Translations under genes and position numbers: made by a program
From: Symbiodinium kawagutii
Lineage: Eukaryota > Sar > Dinophyceae > Suessiales > Symbiodiniaceae
Reading direction: 5' to 3'
NCBI GenBank assembly: GCA_009767595.1
Contig: VSDK01020365.1
Location: forward strand, 581,626-645,625
DNA: 64,000 nucleotides
Shown: positions 31,108-40,984 of the stretch, in pieces
Layout: the number at the start of each line of letters is the position of its first letter
How positions within the stretch are numbered: position 1 is the stretch's first letter
The notes under the pieces: generated by a model
Told to the model about the DNA's origin: nothing
Database searches by the model: none
The model's input: only the letters and a program-made list of their open reading frames with translations

Positions 31108-31378
31108 CTGGCTGAGTGGGAAGCCGCATGGAGAACATGGGGAACGTGGGGATGGAACAAATGGGGGTTCTGTTTGCTGGTTTGATATGGATTCAGAGGG
31201 GATTAAGTTATGGCTAAGATATGGTTTCAGAGGGGATTACCTTATGGCTAATACATGTTAGTACTAGGGGGTAAGAACCAACAATAAGACCAACAATAGG
31301 AGAAGCTGGAACATGATGGTTGCTAATATTCCAGATATGTGGATATATATGGTGGCTTTATAGGTTTTTATGTTATAA

Positions 31379-31461
31379 TCTTCCAGTCACCTAAGTAACT
31401 ATCCCTCCTTGAGGTTCCCTGGTTACCTATGACTATCCACGATAGAGGCAACTGGAAGGCT
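31379..31461. repeat. F4 introner-like element
   Basis: tcttccagtcacctaagtaa and agaggcaactggaaggctac arms. Confidence 0.7.
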
Positions 31462-31517
31462 ACGGAAACTACCCCCCACCTCTTAGGCAGGGAAAAAGTG
31501 TCTGTTGCCCCAAGCAC

Positions 31518-31559
31518 CTCTAGCTGCGCATGAAGATGTCGCGAGTCTGTTCCGCGGGA
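31518..31559 (-). CDS. Small coding exon
   Basis: Fourteen codons, SRGTDSRHLHAQLE, acceptor tgaccacttgag, donor GAG|GTGCTT. A second frame (PAEQTRDIFMRS) ends in TAG before the donor. Confidence 0.5.
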
Positions 31560-31729
31560 CTCAAGTGGTCATGGTCAATACCACCTCATGTTTGGTAAAT
31601 GCGGGTTCACTATAAACTACCATTTGGTTACACCATCCCAGGTAGTTCCAAATCGCTCCCCTATTAGAAGAGTATGGGGATACCCCTGGCTCCCGCACAT
31701 CTCTCCCAACCAACAGCCACTACAAATAC

Positions 31730-31911
31730 CATGGCGGAATTCAGTCAGTATTAGTTCCCCTGAGATTGTGAACTGAGAAGATTTCACAACATCAACGTTG
31801 CGAAAGCCTACTGCATCCCTTGGCTGGCGCGAGCACCGGAGAATCAAAAAACCAGGCGCAAGCACAGTACCAAGAGAGGCAACTGTTTCACTCCATGCAG
31901 TCCTTGTCACG
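31730..31911 (-). CDS. Coding exon, 182 nt, beta-rich
   Basis: Sixty codons, VTRTAWSETVASLGTVLAPG, FLILRCSRQPRDAVGFRNVD then FTISGELILTEFRH. Alternating strand pattern. Acceptor gttttgaaaaccgaag, donor ATG|GTATTT. Confidence 0.65.
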
Positions 31912-32060
31912 CTTCGGTTTTCAAAACCAAGCCAGCTGAATCAAACTGCTCTGAAGAGGGAGAAAACAAATTAAGAATTCAGTTCTGGCAATTGCTCTGG
32001 TGACCTACTCCCACAACAACATGAGAAAGTGAAGGTGTCACCTCCCCCGAGATTCCTGCT

Positions 32061-32100
32061 NNNNNNNNNNNNNNNNNNNNNNNNNNNNNNNNNNNNNNNN
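32061..32100. other. Assembly gap, 40 N
   Basis: Run of 40 undetermined bases. Exons on both sides are minus-strand, so continuity is plausible but the true distance is unknown. Confidence 0.99.
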
Positions 32101-32126
32101 GATCCTGAGCCGAGTCAGCCCCGCAC

Positions 32127-32196
32127 CTTTCGCTTGTCGTGCCAGAGGTGGCTCTCAGTTTTGAGAATGTCAATGGCTTGCATCATCCTCAGCTGA
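32127..32196 (-). CDS. Coding exon, helical
   Basis: Twenty-three codons, QLRMMQAIDILKTESHLWHD then KRK. Acceptor ttctttgacattggacatcag, donor AAAG|GTGCGG. Amphipathic helix with a basic end. Confidence 0.7.
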
Positions 32197-32245
32197 CTGA
32201 TGTCCAATGTCAAAGAAGCGATGAAAACAAACAGCCGAAAGCATA

Positions 32246-32350
32246 TGGTGGTTTCTCAAGCCATAGGGGACCCCTCAAAACAGTTGGCTTATCACTATAA
32301 ATGGTTAATCTTGATGGATGATCTGGGGTTCCCCTATTTTGAGAAACACC
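32246..32350. repeat. F1 palindromic element
   Basis: tggtggtttctcaagccatag left; gttcccctattttgagaaac right. Confidence 0.85.
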
Positions 32351-32495
32351 CATATATAATTCACAAAACGACAGGACTTGCGCCTAGAACTGCCTCTGAA
32401 TGCCTGTGTGGTTGCTTCCCAGTTCGTTTACTCAATCTGTTGGCTTATGTGCATCCAAGCTGTTCCATTCTGGACGAGCCCTTGCCGTTTCTGAC

Positions 32496-32587
32496 CCTGA
32501 GCGCAAGGCTTAATGAAGCAGCGGAAGTCCATCTGCCCTCGATAAGAAAAGTTACTGAAGAGCAAAATCAGCTCTTCTGAAGTGTAC
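32496..32587 (-). CDS. Coding exon, 3' end unclear
   Basis: YTSEELILLFSNFSYRGQMD then FRCFIKPCAQ, behind acceptor tggtctctcttcag. The frame stays open to 32428. An alternative reading with a 35-nt exon (VHFRRADFALQ) and a GTAACT donor fits the upstream phase. Confidence 0.5.
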
Positions 32588-32625
32588 CTGAAGAGAGACC
32601 ACCACATGGTACCACAGATTCTTAC

Positions 32626-32681
32626 CGGCCAAAGTGAGGGGAAGGATGCCACCAAATCCATCAGAGGTACCTCCAGCACCA
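32626..32681 (-). CDS. Coding exon
   Basis: Eighteen codons, VLEVPLMDLVASFPSLWP, donor CCG|GTAAGA is strong; the acceptor (ttggggag) is weak. Confidence 0.5.
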
Positions 32682-32701
32682 CTCCCCAAACAAGCGTGAT
32701 T

Positions 32702-32815
32702 TGGCAGTGGGTCAAAACCCTTAGTCCCCTTGGCTCCCCATCATTAACCATTGTTTTTCCTGTAGTTTTGTTGGTTATGGACCCCCATTAGTGATGGTCA
32801 ATATTGACCCAGCCT
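32702..32815. repeat. F2 element
   Basis: ggcagtgggtcaaaaccctta to ggtcaatattgacccagcct. Confidence 0.8.
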
Positions 32816-33222
32816 CCATTTCAAAAGCACGTCATGGGCCCAACACACCGCAGTTTTCGAGTTCCAGCAGCCGGGTATCTATGCTGATCGCTGGTTCCCA
32901 GAGATGATCGGTGACATAATCGCGCCGTGCTACCCCCCAGGTATCGTTAACTTAGGTGAGTTCACTAGGGTAACTACCATTTATGCTAGATATATCATTA
33001 ATCATTACCAATTATGCAGAATGGTGGCTTATAAACCAACTTATAGCCTGGGTCTACCAGTCTGTCTCGAAAAGCACGACCCCCTGTTTATGTTTTTAAG
33101 TGTGCGGTCAGCCGGAAAATGGCGGGGTGACTTGGCAGTCATGGTAGTGCCAGTTGTGAATTTAGTCCGAAAAATGCAGACCCGAGTTTCACAAGTTGCA
33201 AGCTGGCACCTAGTGAACTCAC

Positions 33223-33426
33223 TACAACGACTCGTCAGATCCCGACCCTGGGCCCTGGAGGGGCACAAACGTTGCATGATGGTCATGGCACGTCGGAGTT
33301 CAGGAATTTCTAGGACCTCAGCTTGGGGAAGTTGCGGTGGGAAGATCTTCTGGGAGGCATGGGAAGTCCTGGGAAGTCCTGGGAAGTCGGAAACCAAGTC
33401 ATCAACTTCGGAGTGCAGCTGGAGTT
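33223..33426 (-). CDS. Coding exon, 204 nt
   Basis: Sixty-seven codons: LQLHSEVDDLVSDFPGLPRT, QKIFPPQLPQAEVLEIPELR, AMTIMQRLCPSRAQGRDLTS. Donor TTGTA|GTGAGT is strong; acceptor acaacttgcaag. It contains a short in-frame duplication (aggacttccc twice, giving PGLPR/TS). Longest soluble exon found. Confidence 0.8.
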
Positions 33427-33698
33427 CTTGCAAGTTGTGTTCAACTTGATTTCATCATCTTACAACTTGCATTAGACTTGATTTAGTCACACATTCTACA
33501 TCTATCCATGAGATAATCAGGTTCTAACCCATTTTCGTCGCCCATGGTTTAAAGACGGCTGTGACTGGAAGCCACTCCTTGGCCCATGGCATTTAAGTCG
33601 TTCTTGCTGTCCAAAAAGACCTATGCCGTGCAAGGAGGCACCCCACCTAGGGTCTTCCACCAAGCGGAGATAGAGACTGACCCACTGACAGAACTCAC

Positions 33699-33739
33699 GG
33701 CAGCCGAGCCCAGCACTGAGCAGCGGATCCCCAACGTGT
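33699..33739 (-). CDS. Small coding exon
   Basis: Thirteen codons, TLGIRCSVLGSAA, donor GCC|GTGAGT strong, acceptor cataaactag moderate. The plus strand is open with high third-position G/C. Confidence 0.45.
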
Positions 33740-33830
33740 CTAGTTTATGTTGCTTACTCGAGTACTGAATAATAGATCAAGATGGCAACTCAACCAGCAA
33801 TGTAAGGCAGTAATGAATCTGTTGTCACAG

Positions 33831-33936
33831 TGTGGTTTCTCAAGATGGGTGTACCGCCAAAAAATGGTTGTGTGATTGCTACTCGAGGTTGATAAAAGGA
33901 TGATTTAGGGGTATAACCCAGCTCTTAAGAAACCAG
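33831..33936. repeat. F1 palindromic element, diverged
   Basis: gtggtttctcaagatgggtg left; taacccagctcttaagaaac right. Confidence 0.65.
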
Positions 33937-34256
33937 CATATGATAATTGCTGAACCATTATTCTTGGCGATGATCCCCTGTTGCTAACCATTACAATCCC
34001 TATTTTAAAAAATATGGCCTGATGATCAACCATTGAAACCACCCCTATAATCCGTCACTACTAAACATTTGTCCCCATAAAGCTCCCAGAAAACCCATTA
34101 AGAAAAACCACCATTCGTGAACGATTCATGTTCCCCTATTGTGAAGCATCAATAATCCCCTAAAAAAACCATTAATCCTCATAAATCCCCCCCAAAAAAA
34201 TGAGGAAAAACACGAAAAAACCCACCATTTCCTCGTTGCCTTGCCGGGCACTTCAC

Positions 34257-34405
34257 CTCGCCGCGCCACCCTTCGCCACCTTCCGCAGCTCGCGACACCG
34301 CTCCACACTGAAGCCCAAGGACAAGGCGAAGTTCTCCTCCAACGACCGCGCCGCGCAGTCGGGTGTCAACCCAGGTGCCGGGTGAGGGACCCACCGACCC
34401 ATGGG
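34257..34405 (-). CDS. Coding exon, very high GC3
   Basis: Forty-nine codons, PMGRWVPHPAPGLTPDCAAR, SLEENFALSLGFSVERCREL, RKVAKGGAA. Nearly every third position is G or C against AT-rich flanks. Acceptor cctgatgttcag, donor GAG|GTGAAG. Helical second half. A secure exon; family not recognised. Confidence 0.8.
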
Positions 34406-34873
34406 CTGAACATCAGGGGCTTGACTGACCACTGGGTTAACCAATGGGTTAATCACTGGCTTGACCAATTTGTTTAACTGGCTAATGTACGAACCACCAA
34501 GTTAACAGGCTCGACCGATTTGTAAGGTTAATACATTGCAAAAGAGTGGTTAATAGTTGATTCTTGGTGAATAATGGCTGAACAGTCTCTGGTTAGTCCA
34601 GGCTCCAAAATATGCACAAGTCAATCAACCATCCCAAAGTCATGAAGGGGATAATGTGTAAAACCACCAACTGGCAACACAGACTTGGTCATTTTTGGAT
34701 TCACCGAAGGGGTATCATGTATTGACCCGCAGCAATCTCGCTTCAGCTTTGTGTTTGCCATTGTTTGCCAATGCTTCGCCACTAAGCAATCAAGTTAAAC
34801 CAGTTTCCAATGAAGAATGTTGAACGGCCAAGAGTGACAACTACGTTGGCCAGTATTCTTAGCGGAATGTTAC

Positions 34874-34979
34874 GTTTCTTTCAAGGGCGCCAGCGAAATG
34901 GCTGAAACAACCCAATGGAGCGAAGAAGCAGAAATGAGTCGCCAGTTTCCACAAAACAATCCTCAGCACTGCCACCGCT
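34874..34979 (-). CDS. Coding exon, membrane segment
   Basis: Thirty-five codons, AVAVLRIVLWKLATHFCFFA then PLGCFSHFAGALERN. Donor AAC|GTAACA, acceptor attcaaatatgag. A single membrane helix with aromatic residues. Confidence 0.65.
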
Positions 34980-35146
34980 CTCATATTTGAATAGATCAAG
35001 ACTATTTTGATCTATAAACTGCACCCCAAACTTGCATAGCTACCACAACAATTGGCACTTTTCACATTTTGAAAGTTACTCCATGTTTTCGGCCACTGCG
35101 CTCTGGAATCAACCCATTGCCCACAAGTTGTCAACTGGCTTCAAAC

Positions 35147-35211
35147 CTGCTGAGATGGGAGCAAGTCTTTCATCGGCTGCTTTAGCACACTGAGCTGACA
35201 AAATGAGGAGC
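35147..35211 (-). CDS. Coding exon
   Basis: Twenty-one codons, LLILSAQCAKAADERLAPIS then A. Acceptor gaccttctttcacag, donor GCAG|GTTTGA. Short hydrophobic start. Confidence 0.6.
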
Positions 35212-35562
35212 CTGTGAAAGAAGGTCATGCTTGCTTTTGAAGATCCCTTGTAACGTGGCGGGTTTGCACGTCGCTTGGATGCCTTGTAATTGAGGGTCTC
35301 GATTTTGCCTTATCACTGAGATCCCTATCTCTGGTAGACCCACAAATTTTGTGTCACTCCCTCACATACCTGCAGAAGCTGTATGTACTCCTAAGAATGG
35401 GACGCCACTCCAATACATATAATGTATTATACATAAAATGTAATTTCATATACATATATATATATATATATCTTTTTTGTAAATGTATACATGCAAATAA
35501 TGCAAGTGACATGTGAGACAAGCTCCCGGCCATGTCTGCAATCATCAGCACTCCATGGTCAC

Positions 35563-35664
35563 TGGGCTCGCAGTTTCCGCCAGGAAATCCACCGGCGACC
35601 CAGCTGCTCCGAGAGCCTCATCAGATCGATGCAATCGCTCCAAGCGCTCTTGGCAAAGCAGCAC
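35563..35664 (-). CDS. Coding exon, high GC3
   Basis: Thirty-three codons, CCFAKSAWSDCIDLMRLSEQ then LGRRWISWRKLRA. Acceptor cacgagttctctcag, donor CCA|GTGACC. About three quarters of third positions are G/C. Amphipathic and basic. All three plus/minus alternatives here are unusually open, so expression data are needed. Confidence 0.65.
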
Positions 35665-36100
35665 CTGAGAGAACTCGTGCAGCGGATCAAGGTCAGCAAG
35701 ACCGTATCCCTACCTGATGGTAACTAGTGGTTAATAATGGTAAACCCATATGGATGAACCTATGGTGGTTCAACCATCCCTACCTGTTCAGGAACAGTAT
35801 GGTTGATGCTGACCAGCGATGGTTGATGCTGACCAGCTGCAGTGGTGGGACACGCCGACTGATTCGAACAGCTTTGAAGTGCTTTAGTTCTGCAACAAAA
35901 CTGCTGGGCCCAAGTGCTTTATCTACACTTTACTAGACCCCAAGCCACGACATGATTTTATAACAGTTCTTTGTATTTCACCATGTTCTTCAGTGTTTTC
36001 TATCCAGTGCGCTTGTGCATTGCAATTTCTTGGCTGCAAAACAGCAAGAGCATAGACCTGAAAACTGAGATTTGGAGAAGAGATTCTGGAAGAACAAAAC

Positions 36101-36224
36101 GTGATGCAGTACAGTACATGGTTCCTAATGCAGCGATCCGACCCAGCGCGCCCCGGTATCTGTGGGACCCTGCCACTTGAGTGAATTGGTCCCAGGATAA
36201 AGTGCCCGTTCCACCTTCATCCAC
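36101..36224 (-). CDS. Coding exon with EF-hand loop
   Basis: Begins VDEGGTGTLSWDQFTQVAGS. The loop D-x-G-x-T-G-T-L-x-x-x-Q-F follows the EF-hand spacing: Asp at position 1, Gly at 6, Leu at 8 and Gln instead of Glu at 12. The third position is Gly rather than Asp/Asn. Ca binding may be weakened. Acceptor tgcgttctccag; the donor GTTTTG is less certain. The E-helix is on the preceding exon. Confidence 0.7.
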
Positions 36225-36284
36225 CTGGAGAACGCACAAATCTGCAGCTCCAACAGGGTGGCTGTGAGGTGATGATCATCACAC

Positions 36285-36358
36285 CTCGTTCAAGATCTGC
36301 TTGATTTCCAGCTGTTCCTGCGCCAGCATTTCGGCCCTTAGGCGCTCCGTTTCTCCAA
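36285..36358 (-). CDS. Coding exon, EF-hand entering helix
   Basis: Twenty-four codons, GETERLRAEMLAQEQLEIKQ then ILNE. Donor GAG|GTGTGA, phase zero, acceptor atccccggaaag. Joined over a 60-nt intron it places ...IKQILNE directly before VDEGGTGTLSWDQF, which completes an EF-hand. The charged Glu/Gln-rich start may be a coiled coil. Confidence 0.75.
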
Positions 36359-36577
36359 CTTTCCGGGGATCCAAGGGGAATATGGGAGTTTTTCAAGGTA
36401 TAGGGACCCCAAAGTTATGGATGAAGTTGATTACCAAAAATGTTTCATATAGTGGATGAGGGGGTACCCCAGTCACTGGCTACCCAAAACCACCAGCCTC
36501 CAAGATTGGGAATTTATACCAAATGCAGATACCCCAGTCCTAAGAAACCCCTGGCGGAGATCTGATGGAGATCTGGC

Positions 36578-36720
36578 CAGGGTCAGTTCACCCTTGGTCC
36601 CCCTCATTCCCCCATCATTTACCAGCAAGTTTTCCCTATGATTGCTTGGTCAGAACCCCCTATGGCCATTGGCTGGTTAACTGCTTGACCCAGCTCGCCA
36701 TGTATAGCTGGTATAGCCCT
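36578..36720. repeat. F2 element
   Basis: ccagggtcagttcacccttgg to ctgcttgacccagctcgcc, more diverged than other copies. Confidence 0.5.
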
Positions 36721-36992
36721 TACTATTGTTACTTACCATACCCTATCATTAACCAGCTAAACCAGCTAGGCTTCACCAGCTAGTTGTTAACCCATTATAC
36801 CATTATTGTTGCTCATTATCCCCTACAAACTATACTTTTCCCTAGTCAATATCGCCCTATGATCCATTGGTTGGTCAATATTCACTAGGTGGTCATTTCA
36901 CTATTGTCCCCCATGGCGAGCACTATCAATGTCTCCCATGATTGGGGAAAACCAGCCGCGCTCCCAGCCCAGATCCATCCCTAACAATTCAC

Positions 36993-37062
36993 CCTGAAAA
37001 TCGGTCCACACGGCTCCGAGGCAAAAGACCCAGTTCCGGGAAGAGCCTGGAAGGTGACGGCC
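36993..37062 (-). CDS. Coding exon, frame ambiguous
   Basis: Acceptor gccatgggcttcag, donor CAGG|GTGAAT. Two frames are plausible: GRHLPGSSRNWVFCLGAVWT and AVTFQALPGTGSFASEPCGP. Confidence 0.55.
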
Positions 37063-37230
37063 CTGAAGCCCATGGCTTCATCAAACCCTACCAGTGATTA
37101 GCTTAGGGTGGTTGATCCATGGGAAGTTCCTGGTGATGATGGTAAGTTGATCTGGGATGATTCATGATAATTAGATGTGGTTAGTTGAAGTCGTTGATTC
37201 GGCAAGTTGATTTAATAGTAGCCCTATGTA

Positions 37231-37330
37231 GCCCTACCCTTCCAGGTACCTCTGAATGTTGTAGCCAGTTGGAACCCCGGGTTGGCGTAGGGATGCTTAC
37301 CTATTACAGACGGTAGGCAACTGGTTGCAA
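37231..37330. repeat. F4 introner-like element
   Basis: acccttccaggtacctctga and acggtaggcaactggttgca arms. Confidence 0.65.
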
Positions 37331-37625
37331 GTAGTGAACCACATCATGGTCAATGATGGCTGATCGTAACTAATAAATAACAAGGCTGGAGTGGAAATTG
37401 TTTTGGTTGAGATCAGTTTCAGGCGTTGACCAGGGTCCTGAAGCTATGAACTGAAGGGAATTTCCGAAAACAGAAACATGATGCTTATAGATGCTTATAG
37501 ATGCTTATAGCTTGTCAGCAAACGAACATTGGCACATGCTACATGCCATCCCCTCCACGCTTATAGCTCTGCTGGCACCGTGAGGCTGTCACAGGCCACC
37601 CTTCGACATCAACCTGTGGGCGAAC

Positions 37626-37668
37626 CGAGCCTCATGGCTTCCTTCATCTGAATGTCCCCGTACTCATC
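37626..37668 (-). CDS. Small coding exon
   Basis: Fourteen codons, DEYGDIQMKEAMRL, acceptor catgatccgtccag, donor CTCG|GTTCGC. Acidic start resembles half of an EF-hand loop, without a full motif. Confidence 0.55.
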
Positions 37669-37705
37669 CTGGACGGATCATGATGCACCCGGGACGCTTC
37701 CAGGC

Positions 37706-37874
37706 TTCCATGGGTCAGTTAGTAACCAACCCCAGCAACAACGAGCTGGTGGTTCTAACCAGAACTGGTTGGTTAACCATTTCATGGTAACTATAGTTTG
37801 TTGTAGCAGCAACTAGTTGGTTAGTTCTAAACCAGAACTGTTTGCCTACTATCTCATGGTAACTGCAAGCATAG
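37706..37874. repeat. F4 introner-like element
   Basis: Contains cagttaccatgagatagtag (minus sense) and ttgctggggttggttactaa, the same inner words as the copy at 55.5 kb. It abuts the exon upstream. Confidence 0.75.
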
Positions 37875-37989
37875 GGCGCATGTTTGCGGAAGATTGTTTG
37901 ATCATGTTGGTATATGACGACCTCCAGCAGCCCAACAAGTGGTTCACTATTGTTCAGTGACGGGTCGGGAAACCTTTCGTGGATCAGAC

Positions 37990-38108
37990 CTGTCAGCGAC
38001 CGGATCTCCCTCTTCGACATCTTGTCCTTCTCCATTCGCTGAAAGAAAACTCTCACATCTTCTATCTGCACCTCGGAGCGGAAACTCTTTTTTACAGCAG
38101 TGATTTCA
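37990..38108 (-). CDS. Coding exon, charged helix
   Basis: Thirty-nine codons, EITAVKKSFRSEVQIEDVRV then FFQRMEKDKMSKREIRSLT. Acceptor cgttggtctttccag, donor GACAG|GTCTGA. The frame continues open (LIHERFPDPSLNNSEPLV) for another 30 codons, so a longer exon is possible. Its style resembles linker helices of ion-channel EF-hand proteins. Confidence 0.7.
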
Positions 38109-38255
38109 CTGGAAAGACCAACGATCAGAATTGAATGCCTTAAATCTTATTTTAACAAATTGCTTTTAATTATTATCCCACAAGATATATACATATCACC
38201 TGGACCCAATTCTAAAGCAGATAGACTGAGTAATGACATCAGTCATGACAAATAC

Positions 38256-38316
38256 AGCGCCAGATTTGAGGTTTCAAGCGGGATTCTTCGCCAGCGGGGT
38301 CAATATTCTGTTCAAC
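38256..38316 (-). CDS. Coding exon
   Basis: Twenty codons, VEQNIDPAGEESRLKPQIWR, acceptor gccagtcagggag, donor GTATTT. Confidence 0.6.
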
Positions 38317-38911
38317 CTCCCTGACTGGCCAAAATTTGCAGTGCAACTGGCATGTCTAATCCTCTTGGAGAACAAGGAAGACATCCAATTGAGTAGCTGA
38401 CGCATATTTTTTACGTCAAATCTATATATGATTCAATGCAAATGCCAGCTTTACACTGCTTGAATTCTGAAATGTGGTCCCATTTATATAGGTCACTATG
38501 CTGATTCACGTGTCTCTATCTAAGTTTGTGCATGCACATTTCCATGTATGTACATCTGCCGGTATGCATTTGATAAGTGAAAATACAAGTACGTATGTAT
38601 AATATAAATGTACCTGAGTCCGCATGCATTGACTATCACCTTTCAAGTATGCTTACAAGGATGTACCCACGTACACATGCATGTATGTATGTAGGTAGGT
38701 GTGTAGATATGTACGACTGCGTGTGTATGAACGCAAGTAGACGTATGTATAAACAGGTGTGTATCTAGGAAATATATGTATATAAAAACTGTGAACATAA
38801 TATTCTCGCAAATATTCTTAAAAGACATATATACATATAAATCATCATAACTGAGTATGTATTGTAAAGCAATATTCACGTTGGTATTGTCAAATTCTTT
38901 TTGCTTTCTAC

Positions 38912-38972
38912 TGGTTGGAGGCCTCCATAGTTGTGCCGCTGAGTGACTTCCAGAGATTGCTGTCGCATGAAC
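38912..38972 (-). CDS. Coding exon
   Basis: Nineteen codons, SCDSNLWKSLSGTTMEASN, acceptor gccatgacccag, donor GTAGAA. Another frame (HATAISGSHSAAQLW) is open as well. Confidence 0.45.
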
Positions 38973-39027
38973 CTGGGTCATGGCCGGCCAAGAACAAAGA
39001 AACTCCCTGGGAACCGACAACTTAACA

Positions 39028-39126
39028 CTGGTTGGTGGTTGCAACCCCTATGAAAATATGCTTGTCAACCAACCATCCATCCCAAAGTCATTGGGGAAAA
39101 TGAAAAATCTTTACAACCACCAACCA
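39028..39126. repeat. F3 inverted-repeat element
   Basis: ggttggtggttgcaacccct and atctttacaaccaccaacca ends. Confidence 0.75.
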
Positions 39127-39227
39127 TTTTTGGGCATTTTTGGGTGTCCTCTATTTCAAAATACCACCAAATACTTTCAGGATGAAAACCATTGCAAAAG
39201 AATGTCCAGAGACCTTGCAATTTGCAC

Positions 39228-39286
39228 CTTGACGATGTGGGACTTGTAGCAGATTGGTATTGACAGCGAGGCAGGTCGACAAGGGA
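39228..39286 (-). CDS. Coding exon
   Basis: Nineteen codons, PCRPASLSIPICYKSHIVK, donor AAG|GTGCAA, acceptor accagtgataag. Confidence 0.55.
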
Positions 39287-39521
39287 CTTATCACTGGTCA
39301 ATTCGTCAACCCAGGGCATAATGGTCACGTGATCAAAAGAAATCTAGCCCTATACATATATCGATATTTCACCTATATTGACAATAAATCGCGATGCGTA
39401 ATATGGGCTAGTATTGATTTTTGTTCAACTATGCCATGAACATCATCGCAAATCAAAGTATTCCCCTCGAGACAAAAAAACGGTCATGTTGAGAGCCGAA
39501 ACCTTTTTTGATTTGGAGCAC

Positions 39522-39639
39522 CTTGGAGCAAAGCCAGAGCATTCTCCAAGGTGGTCTTTGCTGTGCTTGCTGATGTTGCGCCAGTCTGGTGGTTGTTGTC
39601 CTTCTCATCTTAAAGTGCAACGCCTGGGCAGCACCTCTG
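39522..39639 (-). CDS. Coding exon, Gln/Thr-rich
   Basis: Thirty-nine codons, RGAAQALHFKMRRTTTTRLA then QHQQAQQRPPWRMLWLCSK. Acceptor ctcgcgtttctttcag is strong, donor AAG|GTGCTC. Confidence 0.6.
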
Positions 39640-39934
39640 CTGAAAGAAACGCGAGAACAAGCCGTTATGCGGCTCACATCGGCTCACCGAAAATCAGACT
39701 GCTGCTGTTCATGATTGTGGGTGTGGGTGGAATTCATCCAGATGGCATCTAAAAATTGTTTTGGATTGAAAACATTTGAAAACTGTCATTTAATCATTAC
39801 AGTAGTTGGATGAGACTTACAAGATGTTGGGAGCCACAGCTATTTCTGGGCGTTCATATTGAAGACTGTTTGAAGCGAAAACGTGTTCGTTTCCCTGGCA
39901 TGTGCAGCAATTTAGATCAGAAATTTGGCCTTAC

Positions 39935-39979
39935 CTTGTTCACTGTCTCAGCTGCAAATGATTTATGGCGCTCAAAACG
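39935..39979 (-). CDS. Small coding exon
   Basis: Fifteen codons, RFERHKSFAAETVNK, acceptor agtgatgctgcaag, donor AAG|GTAAGG. Confidence 0.6.
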
Positions 39980-40209
39980 CTTGCAGCATCACTAAAGCAG
40001 AGCTGCCTGCATTGCGTGCAGGTCGCAAAACCCGCACTTGATTTGCTTAGTGAGTTTGCTCCCTCTTCTTTATTCCACGATCAGGAATTTGTACCAGGAA
40101 AGGAGAGAAAAAAGATGGAGCATCTACCCTGCATAGTGGCATAGGGTTTGCTCCTTCTTTCCTTTCCTTCCTTCGTTTTCTTTCCTATCTCCCGTCCTTG
40201 CAGCACAAC

Positions 40210-40390
40210 CTTGTTGCGAGGCTCCTGGAAGCCGAATCCGGTCGCCAGGTGTCCACGCTTCATTAGGTACAGGAACTCGAAGAAATTCAGCTCTTCCCCT
40301 TGAGGACCTCGTTCCACACACCAAGCTGCCATGAAGAACCATGGCACCACTGGCAGGAACCACAACCACCAGTAGCCACCCCATGAGTCG
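40210..40390 (-). CDS. Coding exon, membrane and juxtamembrane part
   Basis: Sixty codons: DSWGGYWWLWFLPVVPWFFM, AAWCVERGPQGEELNFFEFL, YLMKRGHLATGFGFQEPRNK. Acceptor cggccatctttcag and donor AAG|GTTGTG are good. The first 25 residues are a Trp/Phe-rich membrane helix; the remainder is polar and probably cytosolic. Among the clearest exons. No family identified. Confidence 0.85.
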
Positions 40391-40668
40391 CTGAAAGATG
40401 GCCGGTGGTGATGGTTGTAAATTGTAACCCCTGGGATGTATTGGGCAACGAAGCATGAATGAACAGTGATCAATAGTTGGTAATGTATTGGTGTTTGGTG
40501 TTCCCTTCTGCTTCTGACTTTCGTTTCTTCCGTGATCTGTGGATAATGGATGGATTGGTGTGAGAGAGGCTCTACAGTGCACGACTGAAACAGAAACAAG
40601 GACTAGGAAGCGAGCGCCATAGCAGGAGAAACAGCGACAAAGACACCAACTGCAATAGCAAAGACATC

Positions 40669-40769
40669 GGAGGTTCTTCAAAGAGGGAACCCCCGAACAT
40701 GGTTGGTTTATTACTGTAGAGTGTAAACAACGGATGATTTGGGGGACCCCTATGGCTTGAGAAACCGCC
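40669..40769. repeat. F1 palindromic element
   Basis: cggaggttcttcaaagaggg left; acccctatggcttgagaaac right. Confidence 0.8.
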
Positions 40770-40865
40770 ACATACCTACTTCATCACCACGTTCCCTCTC
40801 ACACTCATTCAGTGCTGGAGCACTGGGATCGCGGGGCAGCACTGGAACCAACCAGCGAGCGATAC

Positions 40866-40910
40866 TTGATATATCTTGCTGGCCAAGCCCGTGGGCTGCG
40901 CAAGCCAACG
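40866..40910 (-). CDS. Coding exon, 3' end unclear
   Basis: RWLAQPTGLASKIYQ after acceptor accaggggtgcag; the frame reads on through VSLAGWFQCCPAIPVLQH, so the exon may be longer. Confidence 0.5.
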
Positions 40911-40984
40911 CTGCACCCCTGGTATCAGAAAAAGCATAAAAACAACCTTCGAGGGCTCAGGTTTTCACCATGTTGAAGTATTAT

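Noticed and set aside
35540..35727. Plus-strand frame (FRQEIHRRPSCSESLIRSMQ) with high third-position G/C
   Set aside because: The minus frame has equal G/C bias plus a strong acceptor and fits the surrounding strand. Still a genuine ambiguity.
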